From Lacicoccus halitifaciens (GTDB lineage: Bacteria; Bacillota; Bacilli; Staphylococcales; Salinicoccaceae), in NCBI RefSeq assembly GCF_040544485.1, contig NZ_JBDZDV010000001.1, positions 186,001-250,000 of the forward strand: a stretch of 64,000 nt of DNA, in the 5' to 3' direction. Below the pieces are notes generated by a model. That model was not told the origin of the DNA. It ran no database searches and saw nothing but the letters and a program-made list of their open reading frames with translations. Of this stretch, positions 33,089 through 40,984 are shown piece by piece; positions within the stretch are counted from its first letter, which is position 1; each line of letters begins with the position of its first letter. Both the position numbers and the translations under genes were made by a program.

Positions 33089-33322
33089 ATGAAGAAGTAT
33101 CTTTTGGCCGGCGGCCTGGCATCAATCCTGATGCTCGGCGCATGCGGCGGGGAGGAAGAACCCGAAATGAGCGATGACGCCGTGGACACGGATCAGGAAG
33201 TGGAACAGGACGGCACGGCGATCGATGCGGATAACGGTGAAGAAGAGTCTGAAGACGACAGTTCCGACCGCCAGGAGAGCCTGGGCGAAGAGTCGGATGT
33301 GGATGAAGCAGAATCGGAATAG
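33089..33322 (+). CDS. Small acidic lipoprotein, copy 1
   Basis: 77 aa. MKKYLLAGGLASILMLGAC is a lipoprotein signal with the lipobox Cys at 19. The remaining ~58 residues are almost all Asp, Glu, Ser, Gln and Gly (EEEPEMSDDAVDTDQEVEQD and so on), giving an extremely acidic, probably unstructured surface tail. ATG 33089 follows GAGGAGGGTG; the TTG at 33074 is part of that site. It is the first of two tandem paralogs with near-identical signal peptides. Role unknown; acidic surface lipoproteins may suit a salt-exposed envelope. Confidence 0.8.
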   Translation: MKKYLLAGGLASILMLGACGGEEEPEMSDDAVDTDQEVEQDGTAIDADNGEEESEDDSSDRQESLGEESDVDEAESE

Positions 33323-33360
33323 TACCTGTATGATGACAACAACCATTTAGGAGGATTATG

Positions 33361-33606
33361 ATGAAAAAGTTTTTACTGGCCGGCGGTCTGGCCTCTGTAT
33401 TGGTGCTCGGTGCGTGTGGCGAGGATGAGCCGAACATCGGGGAAGACGAAGAACTCGGCGAAGATGCAGAAGATATGGATCATGGCACAAGCGATCAGGA
33501 TGAAGCGGATAATGAAACAGGCGAAGAATCCCAGGATATTGATGAAGGCGCTGCAGATGAAACTGCCGAGGGACAGGATGAGGAAGAAGCGGAAGATGCC
33601 CAGTAG
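33361..33606 (+). CDS. Small acidic lipoprotein, copy 2
   Basis: 81 aa. MKKFLLAGGLASVLVLGAC has the lipobox Cys at 19, nearly the same signal as copy 1. The tail is Asp/Glu-rich with Gly, Thr and Gln but has clearly diverged. Two ATGs (33358, 33361) follow AGGAGG; the second is better spaced. The 38-bp gap after copy 1 suggests one transcript and origin by tandem duplication. No terminator is evident before the pheS promoter. Function unknown. Confidence 0.8.
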   Translation: MKKFLLAGGLASVLVLGACGEDEPNIGEDEELGEDAEDMDHGTSDQDEADNETGEESQDIDEGAADETAEGQDEEEAEDAQ

Positions 33607-33634
33607 CCTCAGCCTTTTAAAATTTCGCGGAAGC

Positions 33635-33662
33635 TTGATTTTTTAATTTTTTGACTTATAAT
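33635..33662 (+). promoter_or_regulatory. Promoter of the pheST T-box transcript
   Basis: TTGATT (33635-33640), 16-bp spacer, TATAAT (33657-33662). Confidence 0.65.
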
Positions 33663-33669
33663 GATTCTA

Positions 33670-33903
33670 TAAATGAAAATGCAGGCTTCACATGAAGACA
33701 GGAATAAATGATCCCGTCATTTACCTCCAGGGAGCACGGTACACGACTGGAAGACCGTGCGGTAAATGGGATCAGGTTCACCTGACGGATGAAGTGACGG
33801 GTAAAACCCTTATCTTTTGAAGTGTCTGTATTTAGCCATGCAGAAAAATAGGTGGTACCGCGGAATCCCGTCCTTGATATTTCAAGGGCGGGTTTTTTTA
33901 TTT
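33670..33903 (+). promoter_or_regulatory. T-box riboswitch leader of pheST
   Basis: T-box AGGTGGTACCGCGG at 33850-33863, then an intrinsic terminator (CCCGTCCTTGA / TCAAGGGCGGG and T-run, 33868-33901). Stem I is readable: GATCCC and ATTTACC pair with GGTAAAT and GGGATC, and CAGG near 33697 pairs with CCTG near 33781. This leaves a specifier loop with TTC (Phe) at 33777-33779, in agreement with the downstream genes. Confidence 0.95.
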
Positions 33904-33918
33904 TAAAGGAGTGGAAAA

Positions 33919-34986
33919 ATGGATACATCACAAATGACACATATTCAGGATGAATTCGACGTGTCGCTTGAGACAGTTGAAGATGCAAGAAGCCTCCAGG
34001 ACCTCAAAGTCCAGTATCTTGGTAAAAAAGGCAGAGTGACCGGCCTGATGAAGGAGATGAAGAATCTTTCGAATGAGGAACGTCCGGCCTATGGCCAGAA
34101 GGTCAATGAACTGCGCCGGAACATAGAGGCATCGATCGAGGAGAAGAGTGCGGAAATCGAGGCGGCGGCACTTGAAGAGAGATTGAAGAATGAAACGATC
34201 GATGTGACCCTGCCGGGCAGAAAGTTCAACATCGGCTCCCAGCATCCGATCTCTCGGATCATCGAGGACATCGAAGACTTCTTCATCGGCCTCGGCTATG
34301 AGATACAGGAAGGCTATGAAGTGGAGACGGACTACTACAACTTTGAGGCGCTGAATCTGCCGAAATCCCACCCGGCGCGTGATATGCAGGATACATTCTA
34401 CATATCGGAGGAGCTCCTGCTCAGGACGCACACCTCACCGGTGCAGGCCCGTGTGCTTGAAGACCGTAAAGGCAAAGAAGCGGTGAAGATCATCTGTCCG
34501 GGCAAGGTGTACCGCCGTGACAGTGATGACGCGACACACAGCCACCAGTTCACACAGATCGAGGGACTGGTCGTCGATAAGAATATCCATATGAGCGACC
34601 TGAAAGGCACGCTCGAGCTGTTTGCCAAGGAGATCTTCGGCACGGAGCGTGAAATCCGACTGCGCCCGAGTTTCTTCCCGTTCACCGAACCGAGTGTGGA
34701 AGTCGACATCTCCTGCTTCAAATGCAAAGGTGCGGGATGCAACGTATGCAAGCAGTCCGGCTGGATAGAAATACTCGGTGCGGGCATGGTGCACCCGAAT
34801 GTCCTCAGGATGGCAGGGTATGACCCGGATGAATACAGCGGTTTTGCATTCGGCATGGGTCCTGACAGGGTGGCGATGCTGCGCTACGGCATCGAGGATA
34901 TACGCCACCTGTATACAAACGATTTAAGGTTCATCAATCAATTCAAACAGACGGAAGACGGAGGTGAAAACGTTGAAAGTATCTAA
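33919..34986 (+). CDS. pheS: Phenylalanine--tRNA ligase alpha subunit
   Basis: 355-aa catalytic subunit of the alpha2-beta2 class II synthetase. The N-terminal coiled coil (about 1-85) binds tRNA. The class II core contains HPISRIIEDIEDFFIGLGY (motif 1 region), HPARDMQDTFYI, LRTHTSPVQAR, VYRRDSDDATHSHQFTQIEGL (motif 2 region), and FTEPSVEVD with GMGPDRVAMLRYGI (motif 3). A CFKC/CNVC Cys pair sits before the final motif, as in other Bacillota PheS. AAGGAG lies before ATG 33919. It overlaps pheT by 14 bases and is controlled by the T-box. Confidence 0.97.
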   Translation: MDTSQMTHIQDEFDVSLETVEDARSLQDLKVQYLGKKGRVTGLMKEMKNLSNEERPAYGQKVNELRRNIEASIEEKSAEIEAAALEERLKNETIDVTLPGRKFNIGSQHPISRIIEDIEDFFIGLGYEIQEGYEVETDYYNFEALNLPKSHPARDMQDTFYISEELLLRTHTSPVQARVLEDRKGKEAVKIICPGKVYRRDSDDATHSHQFTQIEGLVVDKNIHMSDLKGTLELFAKEIFGTEREIRLRPSFFPFTEPSVEVDISCFKCKGAGCNVCKQSGWIEILGAGMVHPNVLRMAGYDPDEYSGFAFGMGPDRVAMLRYGIEDIRHLYTNDLRFINQFKQTEDGGENVESI

Positions 34987-37375
34987 AGAGTGGTTAAGCG
35001 AGTATATAGATGTGGAAGCGGACGTATATGAATTATCGGAACGCATCACGCGCGGCGGCATCGAGGTGGATGACATCATCGACTATACGTCGGACATCAA
35101 AAACCTCGTCATCGGCCATGTCGAGGAAGTGAAGCAGCATCCGGATGCGGATAAGCTGAACCTGTGCCGGGTGAATACCGGGGATGAAGTGAAGCAGATC
35201 GTCTGCGGTGCAGATAACGTTGCAGCCGATACGTACGTGATCGTCTGCCAGGTCGGCGGAAGGCTGCCGGGCGGCATCAAGATCAAAAAGGCGAAGCTGC
35301 GCGGGGAAGTCTCGGAAGGGATGATATGCTCACTTGATGAGATCGGCATACCAACCGATTATGTGCCGAAGGAATATCAGGATGGCATCTTCATTTTCAG
35401 TGAGGATCAGGAAGCCGGTGCACCGGCACTGCCTGCAGTCTATCTCGATGATGCGGTGATGGAGTTCGACCTCACACCGAACCGGAAGGATGCACTATCA
35501 ATCATCGGGGCGGCCTACGAGACGAAGGCGCTGTATGGCGGGGAAGTGACGCATCCTTCAACGGACCTCACCGAGACAGGAGAGGCAGTGGACGTCACCG
35601 TACGCAATGAGGACAGTGAAGCGGTCCCTTACTACGCCCTCCGGGTCGTGAAAGACGTGGAAATAAAACCTGCACCGACATGGATGCAGATCCGCCTGAT
35701 CAAAGCGGGTATCCGTCCGATCAACAACGTCGTCGACATTTCGAACTATGTGATGCTTGAATACGGCCAGCCGCTTCATATGTTCGATTATGACCAGCTC
35801 GGTTCGAAGGAGATCGTGACGCGGTTTGCTGAAGAGGGCGAGAAGATGACGACGCTCGATGGTAAAGAGCGCACGCTCAAGGGCAGCGACATCGTCATCA
35901 CCAACGGCAAAGAGCCGGTCGCGCTTGCAGGTGTTATGGGCGGCGATTTCTCCGAAGTGACGGACGAGACGACGAACGTCATCATCGAGTCGGCAGTGTT
36001 CAATCCGGTCTCCATCCGGAAGACGAGCGGCAGGCTGGATCTGCGGAGTGAAGCGAGCAGCCGTTTTGAAAAGGGCGTCTCCCATGAATTCGTCCTCCCG
36101 GCATTGGAACGTGCGGCATACCTGCTTGAAAAATATGCAGGGGGCAAAGTGCAGATTGGATATAATTCCGACGGGGCACTCGATACAAGTGATTCAATCA
36201 TCAAAACGTCAAGGGACTTCATCAACAACAGGCTCGGCATGCACCTTGAGACGTCTGAAATCGAAGAGACATTGTCAAAACTCGGCCTGGAGACCATCGT
36301 GAGCGGTGACGATCTTGAAATCCATGTACCGTCACGCCGGGACGACCTCCAGATCCCGGAAGACATCACTGAGGAAGTGGCAAGAATATACGGCTATGAT
36401 GCACTGCCGTCCTCACTCCCGAAATTTGAGACGATCACACCGGGCAGGCTGACGGATGCACAGGAGAAGCACCGCATCATACGCCATCAGCTCGAATCCC
36501 TCGGTCTGTCGCAGTCCATCAACTATGCGCTGACGAGCGAGGAGAAGGCTTCACAGTTCACGGACCGCAAGGAAGCATTGCGCCTGATGATGCCGATGAG
36601 TGAGGATCGTGCGGTGCTCAGAAACAGTCTGGTGCCTCACCTTGTGGACAATGTGGTGTACAACACCAGCCGCCAGCAAAAAGACGTCCAGCTGTTCGAA
36701 GTGGGCAGGATCTTTATTTCCAAAGGGCAGGATGTACAGCCTGAGGAAGTCGAGAAGCTTGCGGGCATCCTGACAGGCAGGATGAACAATACGGATTGGC
36801 TTGGCAGCCATGTGCCCGCCGATTTCTATGCGGCAAAAGGCATACTCGACAGCGTGTTCGAAAAACTCGGGCTGACTGATGATATCCATTATGTGCCGTC
36901 GGAAGGATATGCGGAGATGCATCCTGGACGTACGGCGGATATCACGCTCGGCGGAAAATATATCGGATTCGTCGGCGAGCTGCATCCGAAATATGAAAGG
37001 GACCATGATCTGGATCAGACGATCGTATTCGAAGTGGATCTCGACGCACTGCTTGCCGTGAAGTCCGGCACCATTGAATACGAAGTGCTGCCGAAGTACC
37101 CGTCGGTCACAAGGGACATCGCACTTGTCGCGGACAGGGATGTTACTGCGGGCACACTCGTCGATATCATCGAGAATGCTGCTGAGAAATATCTGATCGA
37201 TGTCTATGTGTTCGACGTCTATGAAGGAGAGAACATAGAATCGGATAAGAAATCCGTCGCGATCCGCCTCACTTACCTGAACAAGGAAGAGACGCTGACC
37301 GATGAAGCGGTTGAGGAAATCCATCAGCCGGTGCTCGAAGCGCTGAAAGATAAAGGATTCGTATTGAGAGGATAA
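34973..37375 (+). CDS. pheT: Phenylalanine--tRNA ligase beta subunit
   Basis: 800-aa editing/tRNA-binding subunit. It contains an N-terminal EMAP-type tRNA-binding domain (about 40-150, GHVEEVKQHPDADKLNLCRV), a B3/B4 editing domain (about 205-380), a B5 domain (about 405-475), a catalytic-like core, and the C-terminal ferredoxin-fold anticodon-binding domain (about 705-800, YPSVTRDIALV). The start is TTG 34973, 8 nt after GGAGG (34960-34964); a GTG at 34964 overlaps that site. The gene overlaps pheS, which should couple translation. A strong terminator follows, then array B. Confidence 0.96.
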   Translation: MKVSKEWLSEYIDVEADVYELSERITRGGIEVDDIIDYTSDIKNLVIGHVEEVKQHPDADKLNLCRVNTGDEVKQIVCGADNVAADTYVIVCQVGGRLPGGIKIKKAKLRGEVSEGMICSLDEIGIPTDYVPKEYQDGIFIFSEDQEAGAPALPAVYLDDAVMEFDLTPNRKDALSIIGAAYETKALYGGEVTHPSTDLTETGEAVDVTVRNEDSEAVPYYALRVVKDVEIKPAPTWMQIRLIKAGIRPINNVVDISNYVMLEYGQPLHMFDYDQLGSKEIVTRFAEEGEKMTTLDGKERTLKGSDIVITNGKEPVALAGVMGGDFSEVTDETTNVIIESAVFNPVSIRKTSGRLDLRSEASSRFEKGVSHEFVLPALERAAYLLEKYAGGKVQIGYNSDGALDTSDSIIKTSRDFINNRLGMHLETSEIEETLSKLGLETIVSGDDLEIHVPSRRDDLQIPEDITEEVARIYGYDALPSSLPKFETITPGRLTDAQEKHRIIRHQLESLGLSQSINYALTSEEKASQFTDRKEALRLMMPMSEDRAVLRNSLVPHLVDNVVYNTSRQQKDVQLFEVGRIFISKGQDVQPEEVEKLAGILTGRMNNTDWLGSHVPADFYAAKGILDSVFEKLGLTDDIHYVPSEGYAEMHPGRTADITLGGKYIGFVGELHPKYERDHDLDQTIVFEVDLDALLAVKSGTIEYEVLPKYPSVTRDIALVADRDVTAGTLVDIIENAAEKYLIDVYVFDVYEGENIESDKKSVAIRLTYLNKEETLTDEAVEEIHQPVLEALKDKGFVLRG

Positions 37376-37380
37376 TAAAA

Positions 37381-37418
37381 AAGCTGCAGGAGATTTGAAT
37401 GTCTCCTGCAGCTTTTTG
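37381..37418 (+). terminator. Terminator of pheST
   Basis: AGCTGCAGGAGA and TCTCCTGCAGCT, perfect 12-bp stem, T-run after it. Confidence 0.95.
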
Positions 37419-37439
37419 TTTGTGAATTTTTTGATGGTC

Positions 37440-37625
37440 CCGATTATCTTTGCGTTTTTTACGGATTTAATCGATTTTCAGGGCTGTTTTCGATTATCTT
37501 ACTGGTTCCCGGCACACTTAATCGAATATGCCGCTCAATTTCGATTATCTTTTGAGATATTCAGGACTTAATCGATTTATCGGCGTTTATTCGATTATCC
37601 TTGAAGTTTACACCGACTTAATCGA
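37440..37625. repeat. Intergenic array B: four units of the array A family, reversed
   Basis: Units start at 37440, 37490, 37541 and 37591. Each is TCGATTATCTT, about 14 bases, (A)CTTAATCGA, then about 16 bases; this is the reverse complement of the array A unit. TCGA occurs at 37440, 37471, 37490, 37522, 37541, 37572, 37591 and 37622, repeating the 31/19 spacing of array A. It lies between the convergent pheT and rnhC genes, just after the pheT terminator. No ORF spans it. Confidence 0.85.
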
Positions 37626-37654
37626 ACACCCTGCCCATCCACATGGTCCGCCGG

Positions 37655-38326
37655 CTATTTCAGCAGCGCCTGCACCTTCTCGCGTGTCTTGAAGTGCTTC
37701 TTCGTGAGGCTGTCGACGTAATCCATCCCATGCTTTTTGGCAAGCCGTGCAGCGAAGGCGTCGACCTGCTTGCTTGCACCCCGTGGCACTTTATCTTTCA
37801 GTGTCTTATCGAGGTTCGCCATCTGTTCTAGGTACTTTGCCCGTGCAATGATGCTTGCTGCGGCGACGGCGAGGGATTTGCTTTCGGCTTTCGTCTCCTG
37901 GTGGATTTTCTCTATCATGAACGGATCCGGCACATATTTGTTGTAGGCATTCAGTGTCGTGAACTGGTCGATGACGATCTTCTCGATGTTGCCGCGTTCA
38001 TCTTCATCCAGCTTGTCATGGACGTTCCTGATGCAGTGGTCATGGAGCACCGCCTTCAGCTTCACGATGTTCCATCCTTCATCTATCTTTTTGTTGTAGG
38101 ATGGATTGTCCAGTACAACAAGCGAATAGGTGACCGTATGGATCAGGTCGCCGGCGATTTTAATCACCGTATTGTTGGAGAGGTTCTTCGAGTCTTTCAC
38201 GCCGAGTTCCTTCAGCAGGGCAATCTTGTCTTTTGGCACGTATGCAGCGCAAACGGTCATCGGTCCGAAATAATCGCCGACGCCCGCTTCATCACTGCCG
38301 ATGGTGTTATATTCATCATAGTTCAT
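37655..38326 (-). CDS. rnhC: Ribonuclease HIII lacking the N-terminal domain
   Basis: 223-aa RNase H type 2 enzyme cleaving RNA in RNA-DNA hybrids. IGSDEAGVGDYFGPMTVCAAYV is the HIII signature containing the first catalytic Asp-Glu; DSKNLSN, VIDQF and AAASIIARAKYLEQM contribute the rest. Staphylococcus and Bacillus RNase HIII are about 300 aa, with an ~85-residue TBP-like N-terminal domain. Here the protein begins directly at the catalytic domain. An in-frame TGA lies two codons upstream and only about 120 bp separate it from divergent zapA, so the domain is truly missing. Position beside zapA-cvpA-polX-mutS2 is the standard rnhC locus. Confidence 0.9.
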   Translation of the reverse strand: MNYDEYNTIGSDEAGVGDYFGPMTVCAAYVPKDKIALLKELGVKDSKNLSNNTVIKIAGDLIHTVTYSLVVLDNPSYNKKIDEGWNIVKLKAVLHDHCIRNVHDKLDEDERGNIEKIVIDQFTTLNAYNKYVPDPFMIEKIHQETKAESKSLAVAAASIIARAKYLEQMANLDKTLKDKVPRGASKQVDAFAARLAKKHGMDYVDSLTKKHFKTREKVQALLK

Positions 38327-38363
38327 ATATCAAATTCCCTTTTCCCTTTTCTAATTACTTTAC

Positions 38364-38392
38364 TTGTGAAATCCATTCCCGATAAGTATAAT
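38364..38392 (+). promoter_or_regulatory. Sigma-A promoter of zapA-cvpA
   Basis: TTGTGA (38364-38369), 17-bp spacer, TATAAT (38387-38392). Confidence 0.7.
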
Positions 38393-38445
38393 AAATTAAT
38401 GATAACATAATTGTAAACAGTTTGGATAAAGGAGGCGGAGACGCC

Positions 38446-38721
38446 ATGACTGAATACAGGAACCGTATATATGTCGATATCTACGATCAGCAGTATACGA
38501 TCATCGGCAGGGACGAACCTGAACATATCCGGCATGTCGCACATCTCGTCGACCAGAAAATGCGTGAAATAGGCTCAAAGAGTGCGGGCCTGGATACGAC
38601 GAGGAAAGCAGTTTTAACGGCAGTGAATGTAATGGACGACTACGTGAAGCTGCAGCACAAGTATGAGGCGCTCTTGAAAGAGCAGTCCGAACATCAATCT
38701 GATCAAGGAAGAGACGTATGA
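38446..38721 (+). CDS. zapA: Cell division protein ZapA
   Basis: 91-aa FtsZ-ring-associated protein that cross-links FtsZ filaments. The N-terminal beta part (RIYVDIYDQQYTIIGRDEPEHIRHVAHLVDQKM) is the ZapA domain, followed by a helical coiled coil (TRKAVLTAVNVMDDYVKLQHKYEALL). ATG 38446 follows GGAGG and a second GGAG; the upstream in-frame TTG lacks a proper site. It overlaps cvpA by ATGA (38718-38721), so the two are translationally coupled. Ortholog of B. subtilis yshA at the same locus. Confidence 0.93.
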   Translation: MTEYRNRIYVDIYDQQYTIIGRDEPEHIRHVAHLVDQKMREIGSKSAGLDTTRKAVLTAVNVMDDYVKLQHKYEALLKEQSEHQSDQGRDV

Positions 38722-39251
38722 CTTTAATTCTTTTAATTTTACTTATAATCGGAATGATTGTCGGGTACCGCAGAGGTTTGATATTGCAGTTCTTCCATCT
38801 TATGGGGACGCTTGCCGCAATCATCATTGCCGCACTGAACTACGAAACTCTCGCTGCCCGTCTGGATTTGATACTGCCGTATCCATCGACGACGGAGACG
38901 CTGTCGAATCCGATATTCCCATCCATTGCCAATGCAGAATATGCATACTATGACATGTCAGCGTTCTTCATGATATTCATAGTCGCCAAAATACTGATTC
39001 AGCTGGTCGTCAGCGCATTCGATTATTTTCAGCAGATTCCTGTATTCAATATCGTCGGGGAAGTGGCCGGTGCCGTCCTCGGACTGATCGAGATGATTTA
39101 TATTTTAGCCGTGGTATTATTCATGCTGGCATTGATTCCTTTAGACTTTATCCAAACGCCTATTGAAGATTCGGGATTGGCAAATTTCATACTGGAGCAT
39201 ACATTCATCCTCTCCGACAGGTTCATGGAGTGGTTACAAATCGAGTCATAG
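38718..39251 (+). CDS. cvpA: CvpA-family membrane protein
   Basis: 177 aa with four hydrophobic segments. It begins TLILLILLIIGMIVGYRRGLILQFFHLMG, the typical CvpA start with the Gly-Tyr-Arg-Arg-Gly turn. The later segment NIVGEVAGAVLGLIEMIYILAVVLFML is also conserved. The exact role is unknown; CvpA homologs affect colicin V production in E. coli and envelope integrity elsewhere. Same place as B. subtilis yshB, between zapA and polX. The polX ribosome site begins about 20 bases after its stop. Confidence 0.9.
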   Translation: MTLILLILLIIGMIVGYRRGLILQFFHLMGTLAAIIIAALNYETLAARLDLILPYPSTTETLSNPIFPSIANAEYAYYDMSAFFMIFIVAKILIQLVVSAFDYFQQIPVFNIVGEVAGAVLGLIEMIYILAVVLFMLALIPLDFIQTPIEDSGLANFILEHTFILSDRFMEWLQIES

Positions 39252-39279
39252 TGATATGGCTCTTTTTTTGGAGGAAATT

Positions 39280-40974
39280 ATGACGAAAAAAGATATCATC
39301 AGATTACTTGAGAACATCGCAACATATATGGAACTCTCGCTTGAGAACCCGTTCAAGGTGTCGGCCTACAGAAAAGCGGCACAGTCACTGGAGACCGACC
39401 CGAGATCCCTTTCAGAAATCGATAAATTTCTGGATATCAAGGGCATCGGCAAAGGTGTGAACGAGGTGATCGTTGAGTATGTGGAGAACGGCGAATCGAC
39501 GGTTTTCAAAGAACTTCAGGAAAGTGTGCCGGCAGGTCTCGTAAAGATGACGAAGATTCCATCGCTCGGCCCGAAGAAGATCGCGAAGATCTACAAAGAG
39601 CTCGGCATCGATACATTGGAAGGGCTGAAGAATGCGTGCGAAAACGGGGAAATCAGCGCGCTTTCTGGATTCGGCAAGAAGACGGAGGAGAACATCAGCA
39701 AGGCGATCGACGACATATTGGTCCGTCCTGAGAGGTATGCGATCAACCAGATACTCAAATTCAGGGAGATCATTGAAAGCCATTTATCCGGAAGCGATCA
39801 TGTTGAGAGGTTCGATGTGGCGGGAAGTGCACGCCGCATGAAGGAGACGAGCCGGGACATCGACTACATCGTGATCTCCAAAGATCCGCAGGCATTCACC
39901 GAGGAGATCACCCAGGCGGATTTCGTCAAGGAAACCGTTGTCTCTGGAGATAAAAAACTTTCGATCATCATCGAGGACGACCTTCAGGAAATCAACGTCG
40001 ACTTCCGTTTCGTGACTGAAGCAGAATATTACTCCACGCTGCACCATTTCACCGGCTCCAAGGAGCATAACGTCAAGATGCGCCAGATCGCAAAAAAGCG
40101 TGATGAGAAAATCAGCGAGTACGGGGTCGAAAAGGACGGCGAGACGGTCACCTTCGATTCCGAGGCAGACTTCTACAGCCACTTCGGGCTGGAGTACATC
40201 CCGCCCGCAATGCGCGAGACGGGTGAAGAGACCGAACTCGATGTCGGTGACATCGTGACGCTGGAGGACATCAAAGGCGATATCCATATGCACACCGTGT
40301 ACAGCGACGGTGCATTCTCCATACGCGAGATGGTCGAGGCCTGCATCGAAAAAGGTTACGGCTACATCGTCATCACCGACCACTCCAAAAGCCTCAGGGT
40401 CGCCAACGGACTGGATGAGAAGCGTCTGATGGCACAGCTTGAGGAAATCAGGGCAATCAATGAGGAGTACGATGAGATCGATGTGTATTCAGGCACAGAG
40501 ATGGACATATTGAAGGACGGCACACTGGATTATCCGGATGAGATATTAAAAGAACTGGACTATGTCATTGCCGCGATCCATTCCAGCTTCCAGCAGACGG
40601 AGGAAGAAATCATGCACAGGCTTGAATCCGCCTGCCGCAATCCGTATGTGCGCCATATTGCGCATCCGACAGGCAGACTGATCGGGAGGCGTGAAGGCTA
40701 TCCCGTCGATATGGACAGGCTCATCAGCCTTGCCGCCGAGACCGGCACGGCGCTTGAAGTCAATGCGAACCCGATGCGGCTCGACCTCAGCGCGGAGGCG
40801 ATCCGGCATAAGGATGTCATGCTGTCGGTGAATACGGACGCCCACCATACCGATCATCTGGAGTTCATGAAGTACGGCGTGGCCACACTCCAAAAAGGGC
40901 TCATACGCAAGGATCAGGTGATCAACACGATGACGCGGGAGGAATTCCGGGAATTTATAAATAAGCAAAAATAG
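39280..40974 (+). CDS. polX: Family X DNA polymerase/3'-5' exonuclease PolX
   Basis: 564-aa repair polymerase with C-terminal PHP nuclease. The N-terminal 8-kDa-like and helix-hairpin-helix segments (about 1-130, IKGIGKGVNEVIVEY; IPSLGPKKIAKIYKELG) are followed by the nucleotidyl transferase palm (FDVAGSARRMKETSRDIDYIVI, metal Asp pair). The PHP domain (about 335-564) has DIHMHTVYSDGAFS, ITDHSKSL, GTEMDIL, AIHSSF and NTDAHHTDHL metal ligands. ATG 39280 follows GGAGG; the longer frame from 39163 overlaps cvpA without a site. Base-excision or gap-filling role as in B. subtilis. Followed 10 bp later by mutS2. Confidence 0.95.
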   Translation: MTKKDIIRLLENIATYMELSLENPFKVSAYRKAAQSLETDPRSLSEIDKFLDIKGIGKGVNEVIVEYVENGESTVFKELQESVPAGLVKMTKIPSLGPKKIAKIYKELGIDTLEGLKNACENGEISALSGFGKKTEENISKAIDDILVRPERYAINQILKFREIIESHLSGSDHVERFDVAGSARRMKETSRDIDYIVISKDPQAFTEEITQADFVKETVVSGDKKLSIIIEDDLQEINVDFRFVTEAEYYSTLHHFTGSKEHNVKMRQIAKKRDEKISEYGVEKDGETVTFDSEADFYSHFGLEYIPPAMRETGEETELDVGDIVTLEDIKGDIHMHTVYSDGAFSIREMVEACIEKGYGYIVITDHSKSLRVANGLDEKRLMAQLEEIRAINEEYDEIDVYSGTEMDILKDGTLDYPDEILKELDYVIAAIHSSFQQTEEEIMHRLESACRNPYVRHIAHPTGRLIGRREGYPVDMDRLISLAAETGTALEVNANPMRLDLSAEAIRHKDVMLSVNTDAHHTDHLEFMKYGVATLQKGLIRKDQVINTMTREEFREFINKQK

Positions 40975-40984
40975 AGGTTTTAAT

